Part shown: positions 1-7,756 of the stretch, piece after piece
Layout of the letters: each line of letters opens with the position of its first letter
How positions within the stretch are numbered: position 1 is the first letter of the stretch
Assembly (NCBI GenBank): GCA_028278125.1
Contig: JANQEY010000282.1
Location: 1-15,446, forward strand
Direction: 5' to 3'
Length of the DNA stretch: 15,446 bases
Source of the DNA: a bacterium
GTDB lineage: Bacteria > Electryoneota > Electryoneia > Electryoneales > Electryoneaceae
The notes under the pieces: generated by a model
Told to the model about the DNA's origin: nothing
Databases searched by the model: none
The model's input: only the letters and a program-made list of their open reading frames with translations
Position numbers and translations under genes: made by a program

Positions 1-192
1 AAATCCACATAGGTTTATGATACTTGCGGCGGTTCGTGTAAAGTCCTGGAAGCCGGAATAACCGGATGTCACCATACCAAACCACGCAATTACGATCGCA
101 ACAATGGAGAATAGTGTAGTGAATGAGATTATCCACCTGTTTCTGCGGAAAAGTATAAATTCCTGCTGTGCGATAAGAAAAACCGGATACAT
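1..192 (-). CDS. nosY: NosY, ABC-2 type permease for NosZ maturation (partial, 5' end only)
   Basis: The first 64 codons of a gene that runs off the left edge of the window. The protein begins MYPVFLIAQQEF, has a basic stretch (RRNR) at residues 16-19, a first membrane helix at about residues 21-40 and the segment TRTAASIINL near residue 52, which resembles the start of NosY permeases. NosY forms the membrane part of the NosDFY ABC complex that works in maturation of the copper centre of nitrous oxide reductase. Its ATG shares one base with the TAA stop of nosL (TAATG), so translation is probably coupled. The rest of the gene cannot be seen. Position after nosD, nosF and nosL supports the call. 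Confidence 0.85.
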   Translation of the reverse strand, partial: MYPVFLIAQQEFILFRRNRWIISFTTLFSIVAIVIAWFGMVTSGYSGFQDFTRTAASIINLCGF

Positions 193-947
193 TACATTTC
201 CTCTTCATCCATAGTGTGCGCACCCAATACTTTAACCATTCCTAAAGGCGTGTCTGAATTAACATCCATGATTGGGAAACCTGCACCCGGCCGTAGAGCT
301 AACAATCGCAGGTCAGCAACCTCACCGCTCATGGGAATCACAATTTTTCCAACCTCCGGGTACCCTTTAATGGAAATAGTGTGATCGGCCTCCAGGTTGT
401 CCGCAGTTATTCGCAAGAGGACCAGGTCGTTTTTGTTAATCACAATAGTTTCCGGGTGTAAACCACTTTCACGCAGGACAAGTTCCAAACTTTTGTCTGG
501 TGTTCCACGGAGTCTTATATAACCGTGCCAGTCAGTTAAAATTTCGTCATCATGTTCTTTTATTGATTCAGCGGCCTGCTTTTTCGCAAAACATAAAACC
601 TGCGAATTCATAACAGTGGGGCGGTGACGTGTCAGAAGGAAAAAGGTCGAATCAGCGCGATGAAGATTGCCGGTATTGTAGTCTGCCAGAAATACATATT
701 CAGTCATGGAAATCGTTGACTCATATCTCTGCTCCAAGAGGCGAACCAGGCAATTGGGAGCATCGAATGTCAGAAATTCGCCTTCCTCTATATAACCACA
801 AGCCTGTTTTTGATTGTCAATCACCATGTTACAAAACAGGCAGGCATCTACTCCGGGTACAATTTTAAGTGCTGGTCCCCGATTACAGTTGGTGAATGTT
901 ATTACAGAGAACAACAATGAAAGGATGATGATTAATTTGCCTTTCAT
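192..947 (-). CDS. nosL: NosL copper chaperone with extra C-terminal cupredoxin-like domain
   Basis: NosL is a Cu(I)-binding outer-face lipoprotein that delivers copper for assembly of the NosZ CuZ centre. The first 21 residues are an export signal ending TFTNC; C21 is a plausible but imperfect lipobox cysteine. The NosL domain (about residues 27-140) has the family signature CLFCNM (C36, C39, M41), then an FDAPNCL segment. The protein is 251 residues, clearly longer than the usual 170-200. The extra part (about 150-243) reads like a cupredoxin and resembles the CuA domain of the NosZ in this window, but keeps only H189 and M237 as possible ligands; the cysteines are gone. I chose the ATG at 947 because GAGGTG lies 6 bases before it; an in-frame GTG at 956 would overlap nosF by 8 bases. 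The gene sits between nosF and nosY, a less common order. Confidence 0.9.
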   Translation of the reverse strand: MKGKLIIILSLLFSVITFTNCNRGPALKIVPGVDACLFCNMVIDNQKQACGYIEEGEFLTFDAPNCLVRLLEQRYESTISMTEYVFLADYNTGNLHRADSTFFLLTRHRPTVMNSQVLCFAKKQAAESIKEHDDEILTDWHGYIRLRGTPDKSLELVLRESGLHPETIVINKNDLVLLRITADNLEADHTISIKGYPEVGKIVIPMSGEVADLRLLALRPGAGFPIMDVNSDTPLGMVKVLGAHTMDEEEM

Positions 948-948
948 A

Positions 949-1869
949 CTAAACACCTCGCTTTTTTTCCTTTTTTATCACTTCCCATCCCGGAATCTCT
1001 GTATGAAACTCCCTGATATTTCCCCCTGCATTCTCGATAGCGCGGATGACATCAAGCCTGTTTCCCGGAGCAGCACGAAACTGTATATATCCACCGTTCC
1101 ATCTAGGCGCTAAGGCCCCAGCATCTATTGCTGCTTTAACAATTGCTTCACTAGTATTATCAAGCATGACTTTTACAGATATTTCATTTGAAATTCTTCT
1201 ATTAAAATCCGAAATGGACTCTACATTTGTTAACTCGCCATTGATGATTGTTCCAACCCTGTCTGCCAGATAGATGGCATCCTGGAGAATGTGGGAAGAA
1301 AAAACAATCGTGGTTCCGTCATTCTTCATCTCAATCATTTTAGTACGGAATCTTTTCACTCCAACAGGATCGAGGTTCAATGTGGGTTCATCGAGCAACA
1401 TTAGGAGTGGGGTTTCAAGCAACGCCACAGCTAATCCAAGCCTCTGTAACATTCCGCCAGAGTATTCTCTTGTGCGTCGACCAGCGTCAGCATTGAGATT
1501 AACAGTTTCAAGAACATCATCAATACTCTCCTTGCCCACGCCTCGGAGTGAAGCAAAAAATTGAAGTACTTCTACACCGGTCAATTGTTCAGGCATGCTT
1601 ACACGCTGAGGCATATAAGAATATATTTTCTTCGAAAGATGGTTCTTTCTGTCATTGTAGTTGATTCCCCTTATGGATATTTCTCCTGAGGTGGGTTGAA
1701 TCAATCCAGCAATAGCCCTGATCAGGGTGGATTTCCCACTTCCGTTCGGTCCGATAAGGGCAAAAGTCTCGCCCTGCTTGATATCCAGATCAAGATTCTT
1801 TACGGCAATAATTTTGCCGTAGATTTTGGAAAAGTTGTGGAATTGTATCATTGGAACTGTACTTTTCAT
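949..1869 (-). CDS. nosF: NosF, ABC transporter ATPase of the NosDFY maturation system
   Basis: A cytoplasmic ATP-binding subunit of 306 residues, the usual length for NosF. It shows the Walker A motif GPNGSGKST (40-48), the Q-loop region YMPQ (85-88), the signature YSGGMLQRLGL (136-146), Walker B LLMLLDEPT (155-163), a D-loop with NLDP and an H-loop histidine H193 (VFSSH). The region after about residue 215 is a C-terminal extension of the type seen in ABC-2 exporters. With NosY it would power the transfer step that NosD and NosL need for CuZ assembly. The ATG shares one base with the nosD stop codon (TAATG), with a GGGGGT tract 8 bases upstream, so translation is probably coupled. A second in-frame ATG six codons later is less well placed. 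Confidence 0.95.
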   Translation of the reverse strand: MKSTVPMIQFHNFSKIYGKIIAVKNLDLDIKQGETFALIGPNGSGKSTLIRAIAGLIQPTSGEISIRGINYNDRKNHLSKKIYSYMPQRVSMPEQLTGVEVLQFFASLRGVGKESIDDVLETVNLNADAGRRTREYSGGMLQRLGLAVALLETPLLMLLDEPTLNLDPVGVKRFRTKMIEMKNDGTTIVFSSHILQDAIYLADRVGTIINGELTNVESISDFNRRISNEISVKVMLDNTSEAIVKAAIDAGALAPRWNGGYIQFRAAPGNRLDVIRAIENAGGNIREFHTEIPGWEVIKKEKKRGV

Positions 1870-3251
1870 TATACTCGACCCCCAATCCGGCGACTAAAGA
1901 CCAGGAAAAGAATGGCAGGTAACAACGCTATCAGAATATATAACTTAACTACCGCAATATTAAATTTATTGGAATAACCCACAATTCCATCCCAGGGAAC
2001 ACCCAATTGACCGAGTTTGTTTATATACGGTTGCGTGTCTACAGCATTATCCTGGCTTAAAATAGGCAAGGCCCTTTCCGCTGTTTCAAGGATTTCAGCG
2101 GCGGGACTCAGCAGGTAAAACCTGACTTCGGGAACACGAGTTTCCATAACCTGGAATACGTTTTGAATATTGTGTGACACATCTCCCTTGCCGTCACCAC
2201 CCAAATCATAACCTCTATACGAGGACCAGTAATTACCTCCCGACTCATCTTCCCAGACGGTATTGTAGTCACTTACATCAAGGATCAGGTCACTGAGGTT
2301 ATTGATAAAGTTGTTTCCCAGGAAACTGTTCTCTTCACAACCACCATTCAATTGGATTGCCAGGTCATTATCAACGACATCGTTTCCCTTCAAGATATTG
2401 TTGGAACTGTTGTTAAGGAAAATTCCTCGACTATTGTCCAGTATCAGGTTTGATTCAGCGTATGTTGAATCCATCGATTGGTAGAGGATACCATAAGCCC
2501 TGAATCCCCTGCACCTGGCGAAAACGTTTCTTTGGAAGAGGATATTATGTGAATACATCAACGCCGCCCCGGCGACATTTCTGGTAAAATGATTATCAAT
2601 AAAACGGTTGTTGTTCGAATACATGTAATGTAGGCCATATCGAACTTGATGTATCAGGTTCTTTGTGATTTCAGTAGAATCGGCAAAGGAGAAATAGATA
2701 CCGTCCCTCACATTGAGGATTTCATTTTGTATAATTCGATTGTTTTTCGAGTTCCACAGGTGTATGCCGTTGCCCCTGTCTGCTTCAACAAGGTCAAGCC
2801 TTCCTTCAATCCGGTTATTCTCTATCAGTGTCTGGTTGCCCGCCTTTACATAAATTCCATGCAGCATTTCAGTGATACTGCAGTTTTTTATTGTAACAGA
2901 GTCTGCCTGGATCATAATCCCTGCGTCATCCTTTGAAAGATTTGTTCCGGATGCAGCCACATGAATTCCGTTAACAACAACGTTTGGGGCAGTTATCAAA
3001 AGGGTACTTCCAGTATAATCGCCAACCAACCTGGCGTTACTGGTCGAAATAAGCGTTGCTGATATATCGATGATGACCTTTTCATTGTAGAGAGAACCGT
3101 TCAGTTGAATTGTGTCCCCGGGTGAAATACTTCCAAGAGTCCTGCCTATGCTTTGATCCTGGTTCAATTGATGAACCTCGCCAAATGATATGGATTGCAC
3201 AAGCAGTATTGAAAGAATGGCTATCATAAGAAATAAGAACTTTTTTTTCAT
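1869..3251 (-). CDS. nosD: NosD, periplasmic right-handed beta-helix maturation protein with C-terminal membrane anchor
   Basis: NosD is the periplasmic partner of the NosFY ABC transporter and is required to mature the copper centre of NosZ. The protein has a Sec signal peptide (about residues 1-24, KKKFLFLMIAILSILL). Repeated short turns follow over about residues 60-350, such as NGIHLWNSKNNRI, DGIYFSFADSTEI and LHYMYSNNNRF. These are the rungs of a right-handed beta-helix (CASH/NosD family). About residues 433-452 form a hydrophobic helix followed by the basic tail SRRIGGRV, which should anchor the protein to the inner membrane. At 460 residues it is in the family range. The start at 3251 has only a weak AAAGACGCAAG-type ribosome site. 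A strong hairpin lies just upstream at 3275-3303. Confidence 0.93.
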   Translation of the reverse strand: MKKKFLFLMIAILSILLVQSISFGEVHQLNQDQSIGRTLGSISPGDTIQLNGSLYNEKVIIDISATLISTSNARLVGDYTGSTLLITAPNVVVNGIHVAASGTNLSKDDAGIMIQADSVTIKNCSITEMLHGIYVKAGNQTLIENNRIEGRLDLVEADRGNGIHLWNSKNNRIIQNEILNVRDGIYFSFADSTEITKNLIHQVRYGLHYMYSNNNRFIDNHFTRNVAGAALMYSHNILFQRNVFARCRGFRAYGILYQSMDSTYAESNLILDNSRGIFLNNSSNNILKGNDVVDNDLAIQLNGGCEENSFLGNNFINNLSDLILDVSDYNTVWEDESGGNYWSSYRGYDLGGDGKGDVSHNIQNVFQVMETRVPEVRFYLLSPAAEILETAERALPILSQDNAVDTQPYINKLGQLGVPWDGIVGYSNKFNIAVVKLYILIALLPAILFLVFSRRIGGRV

Positions 3252-3390
3252 GACTTGCGTCTTTCATGAATGCCTGCCCGTCCCGCCAAAAGCAGAACGG
3301 GCATGGCACAATCAGGTAAACTTGTGGGGAGGACAAATTCACCTGAATCGATTACATTGCCTGTAGATACTTCTCATATTTAAGTTTTTA
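3252..3390 (-). other. 139-base intercistronic gap before nosD
   Basis: This is one of the larger gaps within the operon. No start codon opens a credible gene here. Its main content is the strong hairpin at 3275-3303. I found no convincing -35/-10 pair, so read-through from the lipoprotein gene into nosD is likely, perhaps with reduced or differently timed nosD expression. Confidence 0.5.
3275..3303 (-). repeat. Strong GC-rich hairpin 5' of nosD
   Basis: On the minus strand TGCCCGTTCTGC pairs with GCGGGACGGGCA across a 5-base TTTTG loop: 12 pairs, two of them G-U. An outer TGCC/GGCA pairing can extend it. No U-tract follows, so it is not a standard terminator. It ends about 23 bases before the nosD ATG. 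It could set mRNA stability or limit read-through, or be a dispersed palindromic repeat. Confidence 0.65.
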
Positions 3391-3885
3391 TTACCGAGTA
3401 AGGCTGATAATCTCTGAATCAACCATGCTCTTGGTTCTTACACCGGCAACTCCAGTTTTAACCAGGAGTTGCCATGTCTCTTCCATATCAAGGAACAGTT
3501 TTTTGTCAAACTGACCCTTTTCCCGCCGTTCATTACACGAATCATAAAGCTTCGTTGCTGCTCCCAGCTGATGCTGGGTATCCTCCCATTCTTCCTGGAG
3601 TTGTGCACTGAATCGGGTGCCGTATTGTTTAAACCCTTCAGTGATATATGCGGCAACCGGGTTTATTATGTTAATTACACCTATAATCTCAATATCCTTG
3701 TTGTTTACTTTTGCTTTCCAGTCTTCCTCAGAAGCCGGGGTTATGTATTCAGGCGCAACAAGTGCTGGAGGCGCTTCTACATTCAGCAGAGGTTGGACAT
3801 TTGCATCAACCTGCTCACCTGAACCACCACCACCGCCACATCCGATGACAAATACCAACGCCAGTAAAGCTGTTATTAATTTCAT
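3391..3885 (-). CDS. Small lipoprotein of unknown function in the nos operon
   Basis: A 164-residue protein with a clear lipoprotein signal: MKLITALLALVFVIGC with lipobox VIGC and acylated C16, followed by a Gly-rich tether (GGGGGSG). The mature part holds a Pro-rich segment, then a largely helical, charged region (about residues 50-164) with WKAKVNN, AAYITEGFKQYG and LYDSCNERR; it has one further cysteine near residue 117. I see no heme motif and no copper-site motif, and I do not recognise the family. The gene lies 39 bases after the nosB-like gene with a GGGAG ribosome site before its ATG, so it belongs to the operon. By position it may help NosZ assembly or hold the lipid-anchored NosZ near its electron donor; this is only inference from context. 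Confidence 0.85.
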   Translation of the reverse strand: MKLITALLALVFVIGCGGGGGSGEQVDANVQPLLNVEAPPALVAPEYITPASEEDWKAKVNNKDIEIIGVINIINPVAAYITEGFKQYGTRFSAQLQEEWEDTQHQLGAATKLYDSCNERREKGQFDKKLFLDMEETWQLLVKTGVAGVRTKSMVDSEIISLTR

Positions 3886-3924
3886 GCTCTTTCTCCCATA
3901 TAACTAATTACACCATCTGCGGTA

Positions 3925-4545
3925 TTAATCGAGCCTTGATTTTCGTGATAAGATTAACCCGACTACTAACAACAGGCCAAAGATGACAAAAAACCATGTA
4001 CCCGCTGCCGGATATGACCAGACTTCGAACTGGCCGACCATTTTGTACCCAAATACCGGTGGTGTAAACGGATCAACGGTAACAGATGCTTTTGGATCGA
4101 GGTTGTGTCCGTAAAGGAACAGTTTATTGTAAAAACTCCAGACCGAGAACATCGCGAAGTAAATGGAAATCACTATGATATCAAGCACAGATCCAAGCGT
4201 ACCCACAATTGCAGCCCTGAATGTTATGACTATAATTAAACCGATAATCAGTGGAATCCATTTCAGTTCACTAAAGTCTTCCTGCTCAAGTTCTGCCATA
4301 CCGATATAGTGATTCAGAATGTTGATCTCGTTCAAATCGTTACCGTCGTCGCCACTATCAAGGCTATGGCTGTAGATATAGAGTTCGAGACCTTCAGGGT
4401 ACTGTTGAGCGAGGAAAGTCATATTCCAAAGCGGTAGCAGGAATGTAGGTATCAAAACCAGTCCAGCAACCATCACAATAATCCTGCTCTTGAGAGTCAG
4501 TGTTCTTGCTAGTAACGATGTGAGTCTTTTGAAAAACTGTTCCAT
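3925..4545 (-). CDS. nosB: NosB-like polytopic membrane protein
   Basis: The protein has 206 residues and four likely membrane helices, at about 22-40, 96-112, 116-138 and 182-200. A polar segment lies between helices 1 and 2 with the distinctive stretches QYPEGLELYIYS and LNEINILNHYIGM. Clade II nos clusters nearly always carry a membrane protein gene, nosB, directly after nosZ, and this gene is in that place. Its exact role in N2O respiration is not settled. The assignment rests on position, membrane topology and general resemblance to such proteins. I chose the ATG at 4545, preceded by GAGG 9 bases upstream, over a TTG at 4560 that would swallow the ribosome site. A short hairpin separates it from nosZ. 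Confidence 0.75.
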   Translation of the reverse strand: MEQFFKRLTSLLARTLTLKSRIIVMVAGLVLIPTFLLPLWNMTFLAQQYPEGLELYIYSHSLDSGDDGNDLNEINILNHYIGMAELEQEDFSELKWIPLIIGLIIVITFRAAIVGTLGSVLDIIVISIYFAMFSVWSFYNKLFLYGHNLDPKASVTVDPFTPPVFGYKMVGQFEVWSYPAAGTWFFVIFGLLLVVGLILSRKSRLD

Positions 4546-4566
4546 TGGAATTTGCCTCAATCAATC

Positions 4567-4590
4567 CAGCTGGACAAAAGAACCCAGCTG
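4567..4590 (-). repeat. Intercistronic hairpin between nosZ and nosB-like gene
   Basis: On the minus strand CAGCTGG pairs perfectly with CCAGCTG across a 10-base loop. It begins 12 bases after the nosZ stop codon and has no U-tract. It may protect the upstream nosZ mRNA end after processing, or reduce expression of downstream genes relative to nosZ. Confidence 0.5.
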
Positions 4591-4602
4591 AAAAATTTCA
4601 AT

Positions 4603-6510
4603 TTATTTTACCAGGAAATATCCCTGCATTTCCTGGTGAAGCGCACTGCAGAAATTCGTGCAGTAGAACGCATGCACTCCAGATTTTTCAGCCGTAAAGG
4701 TGACAGATTTCGTTTCACCAGGATCAATAACCAGGTTGATGTCATAATCATCAATCGCCAATCCGTGCAATTCATCACGAGTCTGCTCAATATTTGTGAC
4801 ATGGATGATTACCTTGTCACCCTTGTTTACCCTGATTACATCTGGCGCGAAATAGGAACGTACAGCAAGCATCCAGACTTCGACCGTTCTTCCCCTGCGT
4901 TCAATCCTTGCTTCATCAGCACTCCAAATCGCATTTGGATTTTTAGGCCAGTAGGGATCATCCTTTTTGTATACTTCTACAGCGTTGATCTTGTCAGCCT
5001 TGATCATGACTGCGTAATGCGGTTCAGGTTCTGTAAATGCATCATAAAGAAGCTTCATCTTATCACCTGAAATGTCAATTAGTTGTGCTGATTCCGGTAT
5101 TGAAGGTCCAACGCTCAGGTGTCTTCCTTTTGATAATTTGTTAAGTGCGACCAGGTAGTTCCCGTCAGGATTCTTGGAATCGCCTTCCGCAGTGACAAGA
5201 TGGCCGATGTTATATGCAACCGGGATTTTGTCCAGGATATACTGGTTCATATCAGCACCAGCGTCATACGGAGGAAGTTTCCACTTAACGACTGCGCTCT
5301 CAACAAACAGGGAGGTGTATGCATTATCCCTGTCGTCAAACTGGGTATGTAATGGACCAAGACCAACCGGGATTTCCGCTTCACGAACCGACTGGTATGT
5401 CAAGACAGGTATTCCGTCAATGACTTCCTCGAAGTCTTTATCGGCGATTGCTTTTTTGATTTTTTCCATGTTGTAGACAGTCGTGGTGGGGGATAGTTTT
5501 CCTGAACCTATAATCCACTGTCCACTCGGACTTACATCAACACCATGTGGAGATTTAGCCAGGGGCATAAACCAGGCTATGTCTGATACCTTATCCGGGA
5601 AAAGTACCGGTGCGCCCTTGACTTTCCTCGATTTACCGTCCTTTACCGCTTTTTCGGCTGCACGCCAGTCAACCATCAGGATATAATCCTTGTCTCGTTG
5701 TGAAGCCGTAACCTCCAGTTTTCCACCTTCGATAAATTCTCTTTCAGCATTGTAACAGGTCCAGAACATGTAACCGTCACTCATGCCCTTACCGGCATCA
5801 CCGAGATCGTAATTAAATGGAGGACACACGATCTCCCATCCAAGCGACATTTCACCCGATTCCGGATGAACCTTGATACCGGCGACAATTCCTTTATACT
5901 TGGTGGCATATTCAGTTACGTCAGCATAAGTTCCCTCGGGAAACGGTACCGACATCCTGGTCGCCATTGTCACATATTCAGTATTTTGAGTACTGAAGGA
6001 ACTGCCATGATTCGCCGAGATATTCGGGATTCTCAGGATCTGTTTTGTCTTAAAGTCCCTCAAATCGATCCGGGCTATACGACCGTTGGCATTGTCATTT
6101 ATAAATAACCACCGTCCGTCATATTCGCCATCAGTCTCTGAAAATGCCGGGTGGTGTGAATCGCCCCAACTATATCCTCCAAGCATTTCGCGACTTTCAT
6201 CATCGAATCCATACCCTGTTCCCGGATAAGGCGTAAATACCGGTATGGTGCAGATGTGACGCATGGAGGGGACACCTGAAACAAAAATCTGTCCGCTGTG
6301 TCCGCCAGAGTAGAAGAGATAATACTCGTCAAGGTCACCCGGTGGGACATAGGTAGCAAGTGCGGCTGAAGTGATATCAGAACCACCAGAAGTGCCACCA
6401 GCTCTCCGGCTCTTACCCCTGGGAGGCCCCTGACCACAGCTGCTGATCAGGAATAATACAATGATCAATGCAGGGACCAGGCTATAAACTCCCTTCTTCC
6501 ATAGATTCAT
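4603..6510 (-). CDS. nosZ: Clade II nitrous oxide reductase, Sec-exported lipoprotein
   Basis: This enzyme reduces N2O to N2 with two electrons. It is 635 residues long. The signal is Sec/lipoprotein type (lipobox ISSC, acylated C25) rather than the Tat signal of clade I, so the enzyme is probably membrane-tethered on the outer face. The beta-propeller (about 60-530) offers the seven histidines expected for the CuZ centre: H119 and H120 (GDSHHP), H168, H322 (SPHG), H388, H437 and H498. The C-terminal cupredoxin domain (545-635) has a complete CuA site: H582 and the motif CTNFCSALHQEM, giving C617, C621, H625 and M628. AAAGGAG at 6520-6526, 9 bases before the ATG, fixes the start. The gene follows the pentaheme cytochrome c gene by 33 bases, the likely source of its electrons. 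Confidence 0.97.
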   Translation of the reverse strand: MNLWKKGVYSLVPALIIVLFLISSCGQGPPRGKSRRAGGTSGGSDITSAALATYVPPGDLDEYYLFYSGGHSGQIFVSGVPSMRHICTIPVFTPYPGTGYGFDDESREMLGGYSWGDSHHPAFSETDGEYDGRWLFINDNANGRIARIDLRDFKTKQILRIPNISANHGSSFSTQNTEYVTMATRMSVPFPEGTYADVTEYATKYKGIVAGIKVHPESGEMSLGWEIVCPPFNYDLGDAGKGMSDGYMFWTCYNAEREFIEGGKLEVTASQRDKDYILMVDWRAAEKAVKDGKSRKVKGAPVLFPDKVSDIAWFMPLAKSPHGVDVSPSGQWIIGSGKLSPTTTVYNMEKIKKAIADKDFEEVIDGIPVLTYQSVREAEIPVGLGPLHTQFDDRDNAYTSLFVESAVVKWKLPPYDAGADMNQYILDKIPVAYNIGHLVTAEGDSKNPDGNYLVALNKLSKGRHLSVGPSIPESAQLIDISGDKMKLLYDAFTEPEPHYAVMIKADKINAVEVYKKDDPYWPKNPNAIWSADEARIERRGRTVEVWMLAVRSYFAPDVIRVNKGDKVIIHVTNIEQTRDELHGLAIDDYDINLVIDPGETKSVTFTAEKSGVHAFYCTNFCSALHQEMQGYFLVK

Positions 6511-6519
6511 AATTTTTTA

Positions 6520-6526
6520 CTCCTTT
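6520..6526 (-). promoter_or_regulatory. Strong ribosome binding site of nosZ
   Basis: AAAGGAG on the minus strand, 9 bases before the nosZ ATG. It is the best Shine-Dalgarno match in the operon, which fits a need for more NosZ than maturation proteins. Confidence 0.8.
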
Positions 6527-6543
6527 CGTAAGTACGATTCTTT

Positions 6544-7746
6544 CTAGAGATTTGTATCATTCTGTCTGTTTTTAACGATATCGTAGGCTTTCATGATCTT
6601 GTTGATTGCTTCCCATTTTTGCTGGTCAGATAAAACAATCTGGCTTTCGAGAATAATCTTCATTGTGCCGGTAGGTTCGAACATGAATTCTTCGACCGTT
6701 TTATTGAATCTTGCACGTACATCGTCGGGAGCCCAGGATAGATCCGGACCTTTGTCTGTTGGTGATTCGATGTTGAACGCTTCCATGCTGTGACAAACAA
6801 AACAGCTGTTTTCAACAAAAAATGCACCATCTCCTTCGCGCATCATCCGCTCTTTTTCAAGCTCTTCCACGGTTTGCTCTTCATACAATTCAAAACCAGG
6901 CAGATAACCGAGAGGAAGATCGTCTGCATCCTTCCAGCTCATGACAAGCATTGCCAGCGCTATTGCATCTCTTGTCTGGAAATTCATTTCAGGCATGATT
7001 GAACTGGGAACTATTGTAGCGGGTGATTTGAAATGCATGATGTGCCAGTTGAAGATGGATAACTGGTCGCCCGTATAATTGGTAAAGTCATAGGATTCGG
7101 AATGTTTGTCTCCCTGGTGAGTGAGATCAGGGCCGAGCTTTCCACCAGATCCGTTTATGATATGGCAAACCTTGCAACCCTTGTCACGAACGATTTTTTT
7201 CGCATGGTTGATCATCTCCATGCCGGGCGTGGATCTTTCATAGCGATGGCAGTAATTACACTTTATCTCGTACAGGGGTGGTGGAGTCCTGGGATCATAA
7301 GCCTCCGCGATATAATCGCTGAGCATTGGGTCTTCCCAGTGTTTAGAAAAACCGTGGGCTTCCCACTCTGTCACAGCGAAACCCTGTCCACCATGGCAGG
7401 CAGTGCATCCGAAATCTTCCGGTGGGTGAGATTCCATCAGCTCCGGGTGGGGATGTTGTCCCCATGGTTGCTCTTCAACACCCAGGTTTTTCCAGAACAG
7501 CCCCTGGTGACACGTTATACACCTGTCAACACGGTCAAGCTCTTCAACCCAGATCTGTTGTATTCCGGCGGGGACAAGGGAAATGTCGACGTCAGCGCTG
7601 TTTTCTTCCACTATATACCTGAATTCTGCCTGGTAGTATTTCCAATCAGGCGAGGAATCCCTGAACATCGCAGCGATTGTAACAGCGAAGCAGATAATGC
7701 TGAGCGAGACAACGATCAATATTTCTCTTTTACGGACTTTTTTCAT
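6544..7746 (-). CDS. Membrane-anchored pentaheme cytochrome c
   Basis: A 400-residue protein with five CxxCH heme c sites: CITCH (76-80), CTACH (114-118), CNYCH (163-167), CKVCH (191-195) and CFVCH (315-319). A single N-terminal hydrophobic helix (about 9-28, after a basic KKVRKRE start) is not followed by an obvious cleavage site, so it probably anchors the heme domain on the outer face. The fourth and fifth heme segments look like mono-heme c domains with later methionines (MPEM near 251-254) that could serve as axial ligands. It follows the cytochrome b gene by 10 bases and precedes nosZ. It would take the place of cytochrome c1/f in a Rieske/cytochrome b complex and likely donates to the CuA site of NosZ; the electron route is inferred. 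Confidence 0.93.
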   Translation of the reverse strand: MKKVRKREILIVVSLSIICFAVTIAAMFRDSSPDWKYYQAEFRYIVEENSADVDISLVPAGIQQIWVEELDRVDRCITCHQGLFWKNLGVEEQPWGQHPHPELMESHPPEDFGCTACHGGQGFAVTEWEAHGFSKHWEDPMLSDYIAEAYDPRTPPPLYEIKCNYCHRYERSTPGMEMINHAKKIVRDKGCKVCHIINGSGGKLGPDLTHQGDKHSESYDFTNYTGDQLSIFNWHIMHFKSPATIVPSSIMPEMNFQTRDAIALAMLVMSWKDADDLPLGYLPGFELYEEQTVEELEKERMMREGDGAFFVENSCFVCHSMEAFNIESPTDKGPDLSWAPDDVRARFNKTVEEFMFEPTGTMKIILESQIVLSDQQKWEAINKIMKAYDIVKNRQNDTNL

Positions 7747-7756
7747 GATCTCCGCC

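Noticed and set aside
954..956. GTG at 956 as the start of nosL
   Set aside because: It overlaps the GAGGTG ribosome site; the ATG at 947 has proper spacing and gives a standard signal peptide.
3275..3303. Hairpin before nosD as an intrinsic terminator
   Set aside because: No U-tract follows, and nosD downstream lacks a visible promoter of its own, so full termination there is unlikely.
3082..3342. 86-codon minus-strand frame across the nosD start
   Set aside because: It overlaps the nosD signal peptide region out of frame and shows no protein-like pattern.
4558..4560. TTG at 4560 as the start of the nosB-like gene
   Set aside because: It would include the GAGG ribosome site that precedes the ATG at 4545; the ATG is better placed.
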